Shown here in pieces: positions 27,996 to 38,500 of a DNA stretch of 64,000 bases. Under the pieces are notes generated by a model that saw only the letters and a program-made list of their open reading frames with translations, searched no databases and had not been told where the DNA came from. The translations under genes were made by a program, and so were the position numbers. Positions within the stretch are counted from its first letter, which is position 1. Every line of letters starts with the position of its first letter. Source of the DNA: BPJU01 sp964425225 (lineage in GTDB: Bacteria; Planctomycetota; Planctomycetia; Pirellulales; Pirellulaceae); contig CAYRMD010000012.1 in NCBI GenBank assembly GCA_964425225.1, positions 15,851 through 79,850 on the forward strand, read 5' to 3'.

Positions 27996-28025
27996 TTGAC
28001 AACACTCCCTTCTTCTCACTAGATT
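27996..28025 (+). promoter_or_regulatory. sigma-70-like promoter of the pilM-like operon
   Basis: TTGACA (27996-28001, a perfect -35) is followed after 18 bp by TAGATT (28020-28025), four of six matches to a -10. It lies about 130 bp before the PilM-like start, in the 303-bp divergent spacer with the GH38-like gene. Nothing else is seen in that spacer. Confidence 0.55.
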
Positions 28026-28156
28026 AACAAAAAGGGATTGCTTCGTGGGACGGCTGCTAAGCGCAAGCGGTGCGGCGAACCGGATGGAAGCGGCTGGTTA
28101 CGGTTTGCCAGCTTCGTAGCTTTTCTGGCTCGACGTAACAGTTAGGAACGATACTC

Positions 28157-30508
28157 ATGGCTAAAGTAATCGGTGTCTGGGGAATTGACGTTGGACAATG
28201 TGCATTAAAAGCGCTACGTTGTCGCAAGGAGGGTGACCGGATTGTAGCCGACGCGTTCGATTATATCGAGTATCCCAAGATTCTGAGTCAACCGGACGAA
28301 GACGATCCAAAGCAATTGGTACAGGAGGCATTGGAACAATTCTTGTCGCGTAATGAAATCAAGGGGTATCGTCTTGCGATCTCGGTACCGGGTCAGGCCG
28401 GTTTGTCTCGGTTTTTCAAGCCGCCGCCAGTAGATGTCAAGAAGATTCCCGATATCGTCAAGTATGAAGCCCGTCAGGTTATTCCTTTTCCATTAGACGA
28501 AGTGATTTGGGATTATCAGCTTTTGGGCGGGCAGGAAGTCGAAGGTATTACGATCGATGCCGAAGTGGGCCTGTTCGCCATGAAGCGCGACCAGGTCTAT
28601 CGTGCATTGGAGCCTTTTCAGAGGTTGGGTGTCGAACTGGACATCGTTCAGTTGGCACCTTTGAGTTTGTTTAATTTTGTGACACACGAGCTATTAGCCG
28701 AGCGGACCGCCGTTTATGATCCGGACAATCCTCCGCCGTCGGTTATTGTATTATCTGTTGGAACAGACACGACGGATCTGGTGGTGACCAATGGCTTTCG
28801 CGTATGGCAGCGCAGTATCGCAATTGGTGGTAATCATTTTACAAAGCAACTGACCAAAGAACTCAAATTGACGTTCGCGCAGGCCGAGCACCTGAAGCGA
28901 AACGCACGGCAAGCAGAAGACCCGAAACGCATTTTTCAAGCGATGCGTCCGGTGTTCAACGATTTAGTGCGCGAGGTGCAACGGTCGGTTAACTACTTTC
29001 AAAATATTGACCGCAAGGCACGCCTGGAAGGCGTGGTCTTGCTGGGCAATACCGTTAAACTGCCCGGTTTGCAGCCATTTTTGGCTAAAAACCTGGGCTA
29101 CGATGTCATCCCTGTGGATCACTTCCGTAAGCTGGATGAGACAGCAATTGTCGGTGTTCCGGCTTTCAAGGAAAACCTCCTGGCATTTGCTGTCAGTTAC
29201 GGTCTATGCCTGCAAGGTTTAGATGCTGCCAAATTAAAGACCAATCTCATCCCGCGAGAGCTGCTCATCGAGCGCATGGTGCGGGCGAAAAAACCGTGGG
29301 CTGTGGCCTCCGTGGCTGCCGTGTTACTTGCTTGCACGGTGAACTTCTTGTTTCATTATAGCGCATGGTATCGTGTCCATCCGGAATATCGTTCTCAGTC
29401 GGTGTCCTGGCGCGATGTGGAAAGTGCCGCGCAGAACGTCAAACGCACTAGTGATTCGTATTTGAGTACCGATCGAGAATTGGTCAGCCGGAAAAAATTA
29501 TTGGATCGACTCGGTGACGAGGTGGTCGGGAATGCGGATCGCCGCATCCTTTGGCTAGAACTGATTACGGCTTTCAATCAAGGGCTTCCGCGTACCGAGG
29601 GAGTGGAACCGGGTGCGGTGCCCGACCCCAAAGCGATTCCGTTTTCGAAACGCAAAGAATTGCATATCGATGGACTTGAGTCGGTGTATGTCACGGATTT
29701 GTCGCAGTGGTTCAACGACGCGATCCGCAAGCGATATGAAGAAGGACTACGGGTCATAAAAGGGTCTGCCGCTAGCAGCAGTGAGCCAGTTCCCCCGAGT
29801 GCTCAGCCTGCGACCAGCGGTCCGACCGGCGAGGGGTGGGTTCTGACTTTCAGCGGCTACCATTTTTATAACGAAGACGTAAAAGAAGCTGGACCGGCTC
29901 ACCTCTATAACACGATCATCAAATTCCTAGAAGAAGGTACTGTGGTTTTGCCTAACCCGAAGTCAGGGGGACAACCAACACGCTTTCACGTCAAGGAACT
30001 GGGAATTGGTTACCCGGTGCTTGTTCAAGAATGGCCCATTCGCAAGGATTACCGGATTCCCAATCCGAACTATTCGGGACCGCAAGCCGGTGCTGCAGGG
30101 AGTTTAGCGGGATCTGGATTCGAGCCGGGGAGTGTTGGGCCGGGCGGGTTTCCTATGCCCCCGGGCTTCGAGGACGCCGGGGGAGTCGAACCTGCGGGAT
30201 TGGGGGGCGGTTTCCCGACGCCTCCCGGGATTCCGGGAAGCGGTTTCGCCACGGGCGGATATGGTACGTCGGGAGCGGGTGCGGATGCCAACCCAAAGGA
30301 TGCGAATGGGGAGCCGATGTATTTCACGGCTCCTCGGTACGATTTTCGCATTCAGTTTTGCTGGCAGCCGATCCCCTTGACCAAACGGTTGCAGCAGCAG
30401 GAAGAAGCAGCGCAGCTTCAGCCATCGACGCCGGAGAATACCCAAGCAGCTAAGACCGAACCGGAGCAACAGGCACTGGGCATGGTTCCCGGTACGAATG
30501 CCCCTTAG
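28157..30508 (+). CDS. PilM-like type IV pilus assembly protein with a PilN-like membrane tail
   Basis: A 783-residue protein. Residues 1-370 are an actin-fold (ASKHA) domain of the PilM family: IGVWGIDVGQCALKAL, a PilM-type conserved Val/Tyr/Glu/Arg block at KKIPDIVKYEARQVIPFPLDEVIWDY, VLSVGTDTTDLVV, IAIGGNHFTKQL and LLGNTVKLPGLQPFLAKNLG. Residues about 378-397 form a membrane helix (VASVAAVLLACTVNFLFHY), followed by a coiled, PilN-like periplasmic part. Residues about 635-712 are Gly/Pro/Phe-rich. So cytoplasmic PilM and an inner-membrane PilN-like part appear joined in one chain; in other bacteria they are usually separate. TAGGA precedes the ATG. It heads a same-strand series of four genes ending in a secretin. 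A type II secretion role (GspL-like) is an alternative. Confidence 0.85.
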   Translation: MAKVIGVWGIDVGQCALKALRCRKEGDRIVADAFDYIEYPKILSQPDEDDPKQLVQEALEQFLSRNEIKGYRLAISVPGQAGLSRFFKPPPVDVKKIPDIVKYEARQVIPFPLDEVIWDYQLLGGQEVEGITIDAEVGLFAMKRDQVYRALEPFQRLGVELDIVQLAPLSLFNFVTHELLAERTAVYDPDNPPPSVIVLSVGTDTTDLVVTNGFRVWQRSIAIGGNHFTKQLTKELKLTFAQAEHLKRNARQAEDPKRIFQAMRPVFNDLVREVQRSVNYFQNIDRKARLEGVVLLGNTVKLPGLQPFLAKNLGYDVIPVDHFRKLDETAIVGVPAFKENLLAFAVSYGLCLQGLDAAKLKTNLIPRELLIERMVRAKKPWAVASVAAVLLACTVNFLFHYSAWYRVHPEYRSQSVSWRDVESAAQNVKRTSDSYLSTDRELVSRKKLLDRLGDEVVGNADRRILWLELITAFNQGLPRTEGVEPGAVPDPKAIPFSKRKELHIDGLESVYVTDLSQWFNDAIRKRYEEGLRVIKGSAASSSEPVPPSAQPATSGPTGEGWVLTFSGYHFYNEDVKEAGPAHLYNTIIKFLEEGTVVLPNPKSGGQPTRFHVKELGIGYPVLVQEWPIRKDYRIPNPNYSGPQAGAAGSLAGSGFEPGSVGPGGFPMPPGFEDAGGVEPAGLGGGFPTPPGIPGSGFATGGYGTSGAGADANPKDANGEPMYFTAPRYDFRIQFCWQPIPLTKRLQQQEEAAQLQPSTPENTQAAKTEPEQQALGMVPGTNAP

Positions 30509-30610
30509 GAACGTCGCAACTGGTGCGGGCGGCTTTTGGCGTGAAGGACGTCGGTAGCGGCGAGCAGCAAAGCGGCAACGTGCGGATACGCTCGAAGGAG
30601 CAATGCCGAT

Positions 30611-32272
30611 ATGGCACAGGCAAATAAGAATGTGACCGTGTGGTTGCAAAAGAACTATTTTTGGGTGCTAATCGCTGTTTTAGCCGTAGCCTCATTGAGC
30701 GGGTGGCTGGTAAGTATGTGGCGCTTGGCAAAAGACACCCAGCAGCGCTTACAGGCCATAAAATCCACGGAGGACTCAATTCGTACCGTTGCCAACGTAC
30801 CAAATCATCCGAACCGGCATACCGAAAGGCACATGCAGGAAGTAATCACACGGCTTTCTGAAGACGTGTATGAAGCATGGCAGCAGCAATACGATCGTCA
30901 GCGAGCTCTTTTGACCTGGCCACCGATTTTAGGGCAAGAGTTTATTTCGATCGTCTCACGGCTGCAGCCCATCGAAGCTAAAGTGAAGTTTGGACCCGAT
31001 CAAAAAGAAGAGCTCGATGTGACATTGCGGCAGCGGTATCGAGATTTTATCGATCGAGAACTCCCGAAATTGGCAGACATTATCGTGGCCCATTGGAGCG
31101 GCGCGTCACCGACGGCCAACCCACGAACAGCCCCGACGAAACCGCCCGTCGTACTATGGGCACCTTCGGATCAAGCTGCACTGCAAAGATCCAATTTCGA
31201 TTGGGGTGGCCGCTTTCCCACTACCCTTGAAGTCCTCTACGCCCAAGAGGATTACTGGGTGGTGCGTTCAATTATGGAGATCATCAAGGCAACCAACGGT
31301 GACGTGGAGCACCGGTACCAGGCGGCGGTAAAAACGATTGAGTTTATTGACATTGGGCGTAGAGCTGTTTTTCCGACAAGCGCCGGTGGTGGTACGGGAG
31401 GATTCGTCGGTGCCGGCGCACCGGCAGGTGGTGACCACGTCGACGCGGCCGGAGGAATCGTAGGCAGTTTTCCGATGTCGGGTATGCCCGGTGTCATGAG
31501 TGGTGCTGGAGGTGGGATGGCTGCGGTCGGCGGTAATGAAATAGCACGAGGAGATACGTTAGGACCTGCCACTACTGGACCGCTTTCTGACCCCGGTGAC
31601 TATCGGTATGTCGACTTAAGGTTTGAACCATTAACGGCTCAGCGCATTCGGTCAGCGTTTGACTCGACCAACCCCGATGATGCCTTCCTGATGGTGGCCA
31701 AACGAATGCCGGTTCGCATACGACTGAAAGTCGACCAGCGAAAACTACCGAAGTTATTAGCCGAATGTGGCAATGCGCGGATGCAACTGGAAGTCAAGCA
31801 AGTTCGGATCAATCAAGCTCCGCGGCGCGGAGCAGCCGTTGGAACCGGTGGTAGCTTCGGTTCCGGAGCCATAGGAAGTGCTCCACCGCCACCGGGTGAG
31901 CCGACTGGATTAGCCGGTGGAGGAGGAGTCGATGCCGGAGTAAGCATTCCGGGTTTCGGTGGGGAAATGGCGTATGGTGGGGCTGAAAATGAACCGGATG
32001 CAGCGGGCGGGCTGTTACCGACGGGCTTCGGTGCTAGTAGCCCCCCCGCCGGCAGCGGGTCGCAATTAGCTGGGCCGGCGATGGCAGGCCGAACAGTCAC
32101 GGATGAAGGCCCGTTTGACGTCGTCGTAGAGCTTTTTGGCGTCGTGTATATTTACAATCCTGTGGATCGGGAGAAGTTGGGAGTCAAGTTAGAGGAGGCA
32201 GGTGAGTCAGCGCCGGCGGAAGGCACTCCCGGTGAGTCTGAGACGGTGACTCCCGGGACTGCAGCGGGCTAA
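30611..32272 (+). CDS. single-pass membrane protein of the pilus-like locus (PilO/PilN-like), Gly-rich
   Basis: A 553-residue protein with a cytoplasmic start of about 13 residues, a membrane helix at residues 14-36 (YFWVLIAVLAVASLSGWLVS) and a predicted coiled coil right after it, the layout of PilO/PilN. A mixed alpha/beta part follows, including ALQRSNFDWGGRFPTTLEVLYAQEDYWVVR. Two Gly/Pro/Ala-rich stretches (about 255-317 and 402-492) interrupt it; between them are LRFEPLTAQRIRSA and MPVRIRLKVDQRKLPKLLAECG, likely folded. AAGGAG lies ten bases before the ATG. It sits 102 bp after the PilM-like gene and 94 bp before the next. By position it may be the PilO partner of the PilM-like protein; homology is weak. 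Confidence 0.6.
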   Translation: MAQANKNVTVWLQKNYFWVLIAVLAVASLSGWLVSMWRLAKDTQQRLQAIKSTEDSIRTVANVPNHPNRHTERHMQEVITRLSEDVYEAWQQQYDRQRALLTWPPILGQEFISIVSRLQPIEAKVKFGPDQKEELDVTLRQRYRDFIDRELPKLADIIVAHWSGASPTANPRTAPTKPPVVLWAPSDQAALQRSNFDWGGRFPTTLEVLYAQEDYWVVRSIMEIIKATNGDVEHRYQAAVKTIEFIDIGRRAVFPTSAGGGTGGFVGAGAPAGGDHVDAAGGIVGSFPMSGMPGVMSGAGGGMAAVGGNEIARGDTLGPATTGPLSDPGDYRYVDLRFEPLTAQRIRSAFDSTNPDDAFLMVAKRMPVRIRLKVDQRKLPKLLAECGNARMQLEVKQVRINQAPRRGAAVGTGGSFGSGAIGSAPPPPGEPTGLAGGGGVDAGVSIPGFGGEMAYGGAENEPDAAGGLLPTGFGASSPPAGSGSQLAGPAMAGRTVTDEGPFDVVVELFGVVYIYNPVDREKLGVKLEEAGESAPAEGTPGESETVTPGTAAG

Positions 32273-32366
32273 CATGAAAGTCCGGTGAAGGTTTGCCTAA
32301 CTGGTCTTGCCGGGGTGCCGGGGGGCAGGAACGATTCCAACTACTGACATATAGGAAACGCAAGCT

Positions 32367-34802
32367 ATGAAGTTGAGTTTTTCCGGCGACGCGTTGCAAC
32401 AGGCGTTTTTGCGTCATGTCGAAAAAATTGCGTTTGGCTTTTGCGTCCTGTTGTTCGTGACGTTGGTCATTTTTGGCCTTCGCGTTCGCGGGGTACAAAA
32501 ATCACCACCCGAACTGAAGGAATATGCGAGCCGTACGCAACGCGCTGTCGAAGACACGGATCCGTGGGATCAAATAAAAGAACTACCCGATCGCGTAACA
32601 TTGACTCGCTATTCGGAAGCGGTCAAAGAAGGTAATGTGCCTACCGAAGGCGGCCTGTATGCCTACACTCAGCCACTTAACCCATTTGTTCCGCGTCCGA
32701 TAGTCAAGCGTAAGGATCCTACTCTCTATCCGCCGGTAAAACTGATAGTGCGTGGGATTCAGGCTTCTATCGCCTATCGTAACCCACAGGAATTACCTGA
32801 TCGGTTAGGGGAATTGAAAACCGTGATGACCCAACCGCAAGCCACGCGCCCCAAGTCTCGAGACGATCGTCGATCGCGACGTGGTTTTATGGGCAGTATG
32901 CCGCCTGGATATGAAGACGGCGCGTTTCCCGGCGCGGGAGGAGATGAGAGCGACGCTGAAGGTGGAATGCCATTTTTCGGCGAAGGACCACCGCCTCCGG
33001 GTGTAGGAGGTGCCACGTCGGGTAGCAGGACTCCGGGAGCCCCAAAAATCTTTCGAAACCCGGTCGGTTGGCGCCCCACCGGGTTGGTTGGTGCTATGGG
33101 AGGTGCTTACAGCGGAATGATGTCGGGCATGCCCGGTGTAGCCCAGCCTCCCGGTGTACCGGGAACTTCCACCAGTCCACAAACTTCACCCATCCATATC
33201 AAACCGAGCCGAATCATGGTGGTCTTGGCACTCGTGGAATATGAAAAACAGTGGGATGAGTATAAGCGTACTTTCGAAAACGCCGCGGGTTATCTGCCCG
33301 CTCGAGACCAACCGAATTACGTGGCCATTGCAGTGGAGCGAGCCGAAGTTCCTGACGATCCGCAGGCTCCGTTGGTTTGGCAAAAGATTGGTAGCACGAA
33401 CGAGGCCCTCAAGGAAGTTCCCAATTGGGCTGGAATCTATGACGAAGTTGCTCATCCGCTGTACGTGTTGGGTGCCACCACTCTGCCCATCCCTCCGATC
33501 GTCATGAGAGAAATCGACGATTTGGTGGTGCATCCGGACATACCGCGTAAAACGCAGCAGTTGCCCTCGAATCAGTCCACACAGCCCGCCGGTAGCCAAC
33601 CGTCCCAACCCAGTGCGCCTGATAGCGACGTGCCCAGTGATATACCCTCATTTGGTCCAGGTGGCGCGCGTGGGATCCCAGGATATCCAACGCCTCCGGG
33701 TATACCCGGGGTATCGGCGCCACCGGGATATCCTGCCAGCGGCGTACCTGGGGCAGGAGGAGTTGCTGGTGGTATGAGCGGTTTGGCTCCGCCAAGCGTT
33801 CCGGGAGGTGTCGGCTTTCCCAGCGCTCCGCCGGGTATTGGATTCGCCGGTAGTGCTGGCGGGGAACCCGATGCGGCGGGTGGCGAAATGTACGGAATGC
33901 CTGGTGGGATGACCGGAATGTATCCCGGAATGGGTTACGCGGCGAACCAGACCCTTACCAAGTATAAGTTGGTGCGATTCTTCGACCTAACGGCTGAACC
34001 GGGCAAGACGTATCGGTATCGTGTGCAATTGTTGCTAGAAGATCCAAATCACCCGAGGGATCCTCGTATGGATTTACCTCCCAGGACGTTAGACGACGCG
34101 GTCGCTGCTCGAGTGGGCGAATTGCGTAACAAAGAACCGAAGGACGTCCCGCGCCAACATTTTTACCGGCGGACAGAATGGAGCGAACCCAGTGAGCCAG
34201 TGTCCCTAGAAAGTCCTGCTCGTTTCTATGTGGGACCGGCCATCCGAGCCAACTACGCTCGCTCCAAGAGTGGAGCACTTTTAGCGCGCGATCCAGTCCA
34301 AATCAGCTCAGCGGCCGTGCTGTGGGACCCGAATTGGGGTGTTGATGTATCCGCCAAGCTGGACGTCATGCCTGGTGGAGCGTTGAATGTCCAGTCGGAT
34401 CTTGAAGTAGTTCATCCGATAACTTTGGAGTTCAAGAAACTCGAAAAGTACGATTTGCGCACGAATTGCACCTTGGTCGATCTGCGTGGTGGCGAAAGGG
34501 TAGGAGGTGATAGTTTAAACCCGCTGCTTTCTCCCACGGAAGCTGTGTTTGTCGACGCGCAGGGAAAGGTGGTTGTGCGTAACGAGGTTGATGATTTGGA
34601 TCTCTATAGACGATTTGCGTTCGAAGAAGAAATTCAAGAAAGTGGTATGTCTATTCCCGGGATGGGCGAAATGCCGCCGGCTGGGATGGAACCGGGAGGC
34701 ATGGCTCCCGGGGGCTTTCCGCCAAGTGGCCCTCCGGACGCAGGAGGACGCTCCGGAACTCGTGGTCGAGCACGGGGGCGGTCACAAGATCGTGGATCGT
34801 AA
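32367..34802 (+). CDS. large membrane-anchored Gly/Pro-rich protein of the pilus-like locus
   Basis: An 811-residue protein with one N-terminal membrane helix (about 18-43, IAFGFCVLLFVTLVIFGLRV), so most of it is periplasmic. Folded-looking parts are residues 45-165 and 275-395 (SRIMVVLALVEYEKQWDEYKRTFE, then ERAEVPDDPQAPLVW), and 530-690 with YKLVRFFDLTAEPGKTYRYRVQLLLED. The intervening 170-275 and 398-530 and the tail 760-811 are extremely rich in Gly, Pro and Met (PGIPG and PPGF-type). The repetitive parts are collagen-like in composition but lack strict GXY triplets. TAGGAAA precedes the ATG. It is third in the locus and takes the PilP/GspC-like position, but no PilP homology is seen. It could link the inner-membrane parts to the secretin. 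Confidence 0.55.
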   Translation: MKLSFSGDALQQAFLRHVEKIAFGFCVLLFVTLVIFGLRVRGVQKSPPELKEYASRTQRAVEDTDPWDQIKELPDRVTLTRYSEAVKEGNVPTEGGLYAYTQPLNPFVPRPIVKRKDPTLYPPVKLIVRGIQASIAYRNPQELPDRLGELKTVMTQPQATRPKSRDDRRSRRGFMGSMPPGYEDGAFPGAGGDESDAEGGMPFFGEGPPPPGVGGATSGSRTPGAPKIFRNPVGWRPTGLVGAMGGAYSGMMSGMPGVAQPPGVPGTSTSPQTSPIHIKPSRIMVVLALVEYEKQWDEYKRTFENAAGYLPARDQPNYVAIAVERAEVPDDPQAPLVWQKIGSTNEALKEVPNWAGIYDEVAHPLYVLGATTLPIPPIVMREIDDLVVHPDIPRKTQQLPSNQSTQPAGSQPSQPSAPDSDVPSDIPSFGPGGARGIPGYPTPPGIPGVSAPPGYPASGVPGAGGVAGGMSGLAPPSVPGGVGFPSAPPGIGFAGSAGGEPDAAGGEMYGMPGGMTGMYPGMGYAANQTLTKYKLVRFFDLTAEPGKTYRYRVQLLLEDPNHPRDPRMDLPPRTLDDAVAARVGELRNKEPKDVPRQHFYRRTEWSEPSEPVSLESPARFYVGPAIRANYARSKSGALLARDPVQISSAAVLWDPNWGVDVSAKLDVMPGGALNVQSDLEVVHPITLEFKKLEKYDLRTNCTLVDLRGGERVGGDSLNPLLSPTEAVFVDAQGKVVVRNEVDDLDLYRRFAFEEEIQESGMSIPGMGEMPPAGMEPGGMAPGGFPPSGPPDAGGRSGTRGRARGRSQDRGS

Positions 34803-35579
34803 GCCTCGACGCACGTTGTCTACCGGATAGGATTTGTTGCTACTTAGTTTTACTTTAGCCGCAACGATCCGGCGGTGTTGCGCGTCGGCGCATAGCGCGT
34901 AGTATGATTTTACGCAAAGACGCAAAGGTGTAAGGACTCGACCGGTGTGTGGTTGTTGATGTCGACAAACGTCAGAAACGCAAAGATGCATAGACGCAGG
35001 TCGGCAATGGACGCTGGTTGTTATCTTCGCTACGCCATTGCACCTCAGCGCGTTTGCGGTGAATTACTCTTGGTGTTTGAAAGCACGCCTTGATCAGGAA
35101 TCATCTACTAGTCACGTATTTCGTTACATCGGGTGGAGCGAAAAACGCCGGACCTGCGCTAGGCCCACCAAACTAACACGACGCATGCACGGGCGATAGC
35201 GTAATGGCGTCTTTTGGAAAATCGCCTTGACAGTGTGCCGGGCCGGACGTTATGAGGCGTGCGTACGACAAGATTCGCGCGGGTGGGAGTGTTCACCGCG
35301 GTCGAATAGACAGGTCGGTACGCTAAGAACATCCGGCAATCCGGTGCGATCGAGCGTAACTGATCTTGACATGGTGGTCGTTAACCGGTATTGACGGTCC
35401 CCGCACGTAGTCGTCGGTGGAATCTGGTGGACCCAAGCGCGAGCAGGGATGCACCTGGACGCACGCTGCCTGATCGGAACAAGGGGATGCGACTCATAAA
35501 CGGGAGCCAAGGATCCGCATCAGCACTGGAATCGCCGCGATGATTGAAGCCGCGGACTCGTCGAATAAGGAGATTCGCG
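34803..35579. other. 777-bp spacer inside the pilus-like locus
   Basis: No gene is supported. It carries two copies of the CGCAAAG heptamer type: ACGCAAAGACGCAAAGGTG (34912-34930) and AACGCAAAGATGCATAGACG (34977-34996). The length suggests that the secretin gene has its own promoter, but none stands out. Confidence 0.5.
35567..35572 (+). promoter_or_regulatory. ribosome-binding site that fixes the secretin start
   Basis: AAGGAG ends seven bases before TTG 35580. No ATG or GTG in this frame is as well placed, and an upstream TTG at 35544 has no such sequence. The rare TTG start is therefore accepted. Confidence 0.65.
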
Positions 35580-38500
35580 TTGAACGGTAGGACACTTTGG
35601 AGTGGAGTGCTAAGTGGAGGCAAGCGGGCGTGTCTGGCCGGATGGGTCGTTCTAGCGAGTGGATGGTGGTGGATGGGGAGGCCTGCGCCACTTTCTGCCC
35701 AAAGTGCGCCGCAGCCTACTGCCGGTGCGGTTTCCTCACAGCAGTTACTCTATCAAGCACGGCTCGCTATGCAGGCGGAACGATTTGACGAGGCGGAGGC
35801 GCTTATTGATCAAGCGGAGCGGGCTGCCGGAGCGGGTCAGGTGGCAGGTGGCGCGACAGGAGATACGCCGGAAAAGGCCCGTCAGACTCTCGCGCAGCTC
35901 AGGCAAGGGGGCTTGCCAGCACGTTCAACACCTTCTTCGGATGCGGCGACAGCGGTGGCGCCAGCTTTGTTGTTGGCCCGACGAGCACTAGCCCGAGGGG
36001 ATTTAGCCGAAGCGTTGCGGCAAGTTCAGGCGGCGCGGCAACAAGCATTGCCACCCGGCGCTCCACCGGATTCGCCGGAACTGGTCGAGCAGTTGATCCG
36101 CCAACAACAGCGTTTTGCCGCCGGGCCCGCGGGGAATGAAGATCCGGCTGGGTTTCAGCGTGCGTATGCTGAGTTTCTGTTAAGTCAGGCCGACCAGTTG
36201 ATTCTGTACAACGATTTGGACACAGCGGCCTATGTGGCACAGCAAGCCAAGAATTTGCCGGTTACGTATCGGGCATACGAGCGAAGTCCGGATGCGGTTC
36301 TCCAATCGATCGCACAACGGCGCGCAGCACCCAATAGTAACCTACCGCGTCGTCTACCGCTGCCAGAGGGGGCTTCGGCTAGCCAAGACAAACAACAAGC
36401 TCGGCAGCTCCTGGCGCAAGCACAATTGGAAATGGATCGCGGCAACCTGGACGTGGCTCAACGACTGGCCGAACAAGCCAGGTCCTTTAACGTCACGTGG
36501 GATCCGGCCGAGCTCCAACCCTGGCAGGTATTACTGGAAATTGGCAACCGTCAACGCCGCCGTGGCAATCCCGTGCTGCCTGCTGGCGGTCCGGTGTCGG
36601 ATGCGGCGGTGCCCAGCCGATACGCCGTCCAACCGGGACTCTATGTTCCGGAGCAAGATGCATCGCGCGTCGAACCAGCGGCCGCCCAGCAGGATTCCCC
36701 TGGGGCATCCGCGGCTCCGGCGGTTGCAACGTCTCAGGGTATGCGCCTGTACCAACAAGGACTGGAGGCTTTGGAAAAGCAGCAGTTCGCCGCTGCGCTG
36801 GAGCTGTTTCGGCAAGCTTGGCGTTATCAGGGCGAGTTGGATGCGCAGACACGGCAGCAACTGCGCGACAAACTCACCTTGTTACAAGCCGTTGTCGCAC
36901 CTCCTCCTGCACAACCGTCCTCGCCGCTAGAAGAAGTGGCTACTCGACAACAAATTGCGCAACAGCAGCTTTTCCGTGAGATTAACAATGAGCAGCGAGC
37001 TGCTGAACAGCAGCGGAGCTCCGACCCGAAAGGAGCGCTGAATCGCATGCAAACCCTGCGCACTCGCGTAGCCAACGCGGAAATTGATCCGGCTGTAAAA
37101 AAACAATTTCTCACTTTTGTCGATCGCCAGATTCAGGAGTTAGAAGCTTATATCGAGCAGAATCGTGTGGCCATCGAACAGGACGAACGCAATCGCCGGA
37201 TCGAGGCCGACCGGCTGCGCGATCAACAAGAATTGATAATGGTCCAGGACAAGTTGGCCGAGCTGGTCGAACAGTTCAATACACTCATGGACCAGCAGCG
37301 CTACAGCGAGGCGGAGGTGATTGCCCGCCAAGCGCGGCAAATTGCCCCCGACGAACCGGTGGTAGCCAACATGATCTGGAAGAGCCGGTTTGCCCATCGA
37401 GTCTTAGCGGATGCTCAGAATCGGGACGCCAAGGAAAACGGCTTCGTCGCTGCCCTCCAATCGGTTGATGAATCTGCCGCACCGTTCGACGATCGATCTC
37501 CCTTGGTGTTTGGCGATCCAAAGCGGTGGGACGAGTTAACACGACGCCGCCTGCGAATGATGGAACGTACAAACCGCCGATTGACTCCGGACGAACAAGA
37601 AATTCAAAAGGCCCTTTCCACGCGTATCTCGGTCAACTTAAAGAATGTGCCCCTCAGTGATGCGCTCAAAACACTTTGTGATATTGCTAATATCCCCGTA
37701 TTCTTGGATCCTCAGGGGCTGGCTGTAGAAGGCATCACGACCGATCAACCCGTTACCTTGGAAATACCAAAAGAGATACCGCTTCGTAGTGCGCTTAATC
37801 TCATTCTCCAACCATTGCGACTTAATTACGTAATCGAAGATGACGTGCTAAAAATCACTAGCCAAGGAGCGCGTAATGCCAAAGTGTATGCCGAAACCTA
37901 TAACGTCGCGGATTTGGTGATACCTATTCCTAATTTTGTTCCCGGGCATTCCCTGGGATTGCCTGAGGCCATACGCGAAGCCCATCTACACTTAGGGCAG
38001 CTTGGTGGCGCTGGTAGCCCCGTACCGCTGGCCCTGTCGCCAGAAGCGCTAAGTAGCGCTCCGGGTAGTGGCTCCGTTTTGGCGCAGACCCAGGCCTTTG
38101 GGCGGTTATCACAAAAAGGTAGCCGCGCCCGGCCTCACCGTTATGCAGGTGATTTCCGGGGAGTCATGGGAGGAGTTACCGAAGATGATTTCCAGCCGTT
38201 AATTGATCTAATCACCACGACCATTGCGCCAGATTCATGGGACGTCAATGGCGGCAATGGTGCCATCCAGCCGTTTGTCGCCAATCTCAGCTTGGTGGTC
38301 AGCCAGACGCAGGACGTCCACGAACAGATCGCAGATCTTCTGGATCAACTTCGTCGATTGCAGGATTTGCAGGTGACTATTGAAGTGCGGTTTATCACAC
38401 TTCGTGACAACTTCTTCGAAAGGATTGGCATCGACTTCGACTTTAATATCGATGACAACTCTGGATTGAGCACACGTACGCCGTTAATCCCGGACGATAC

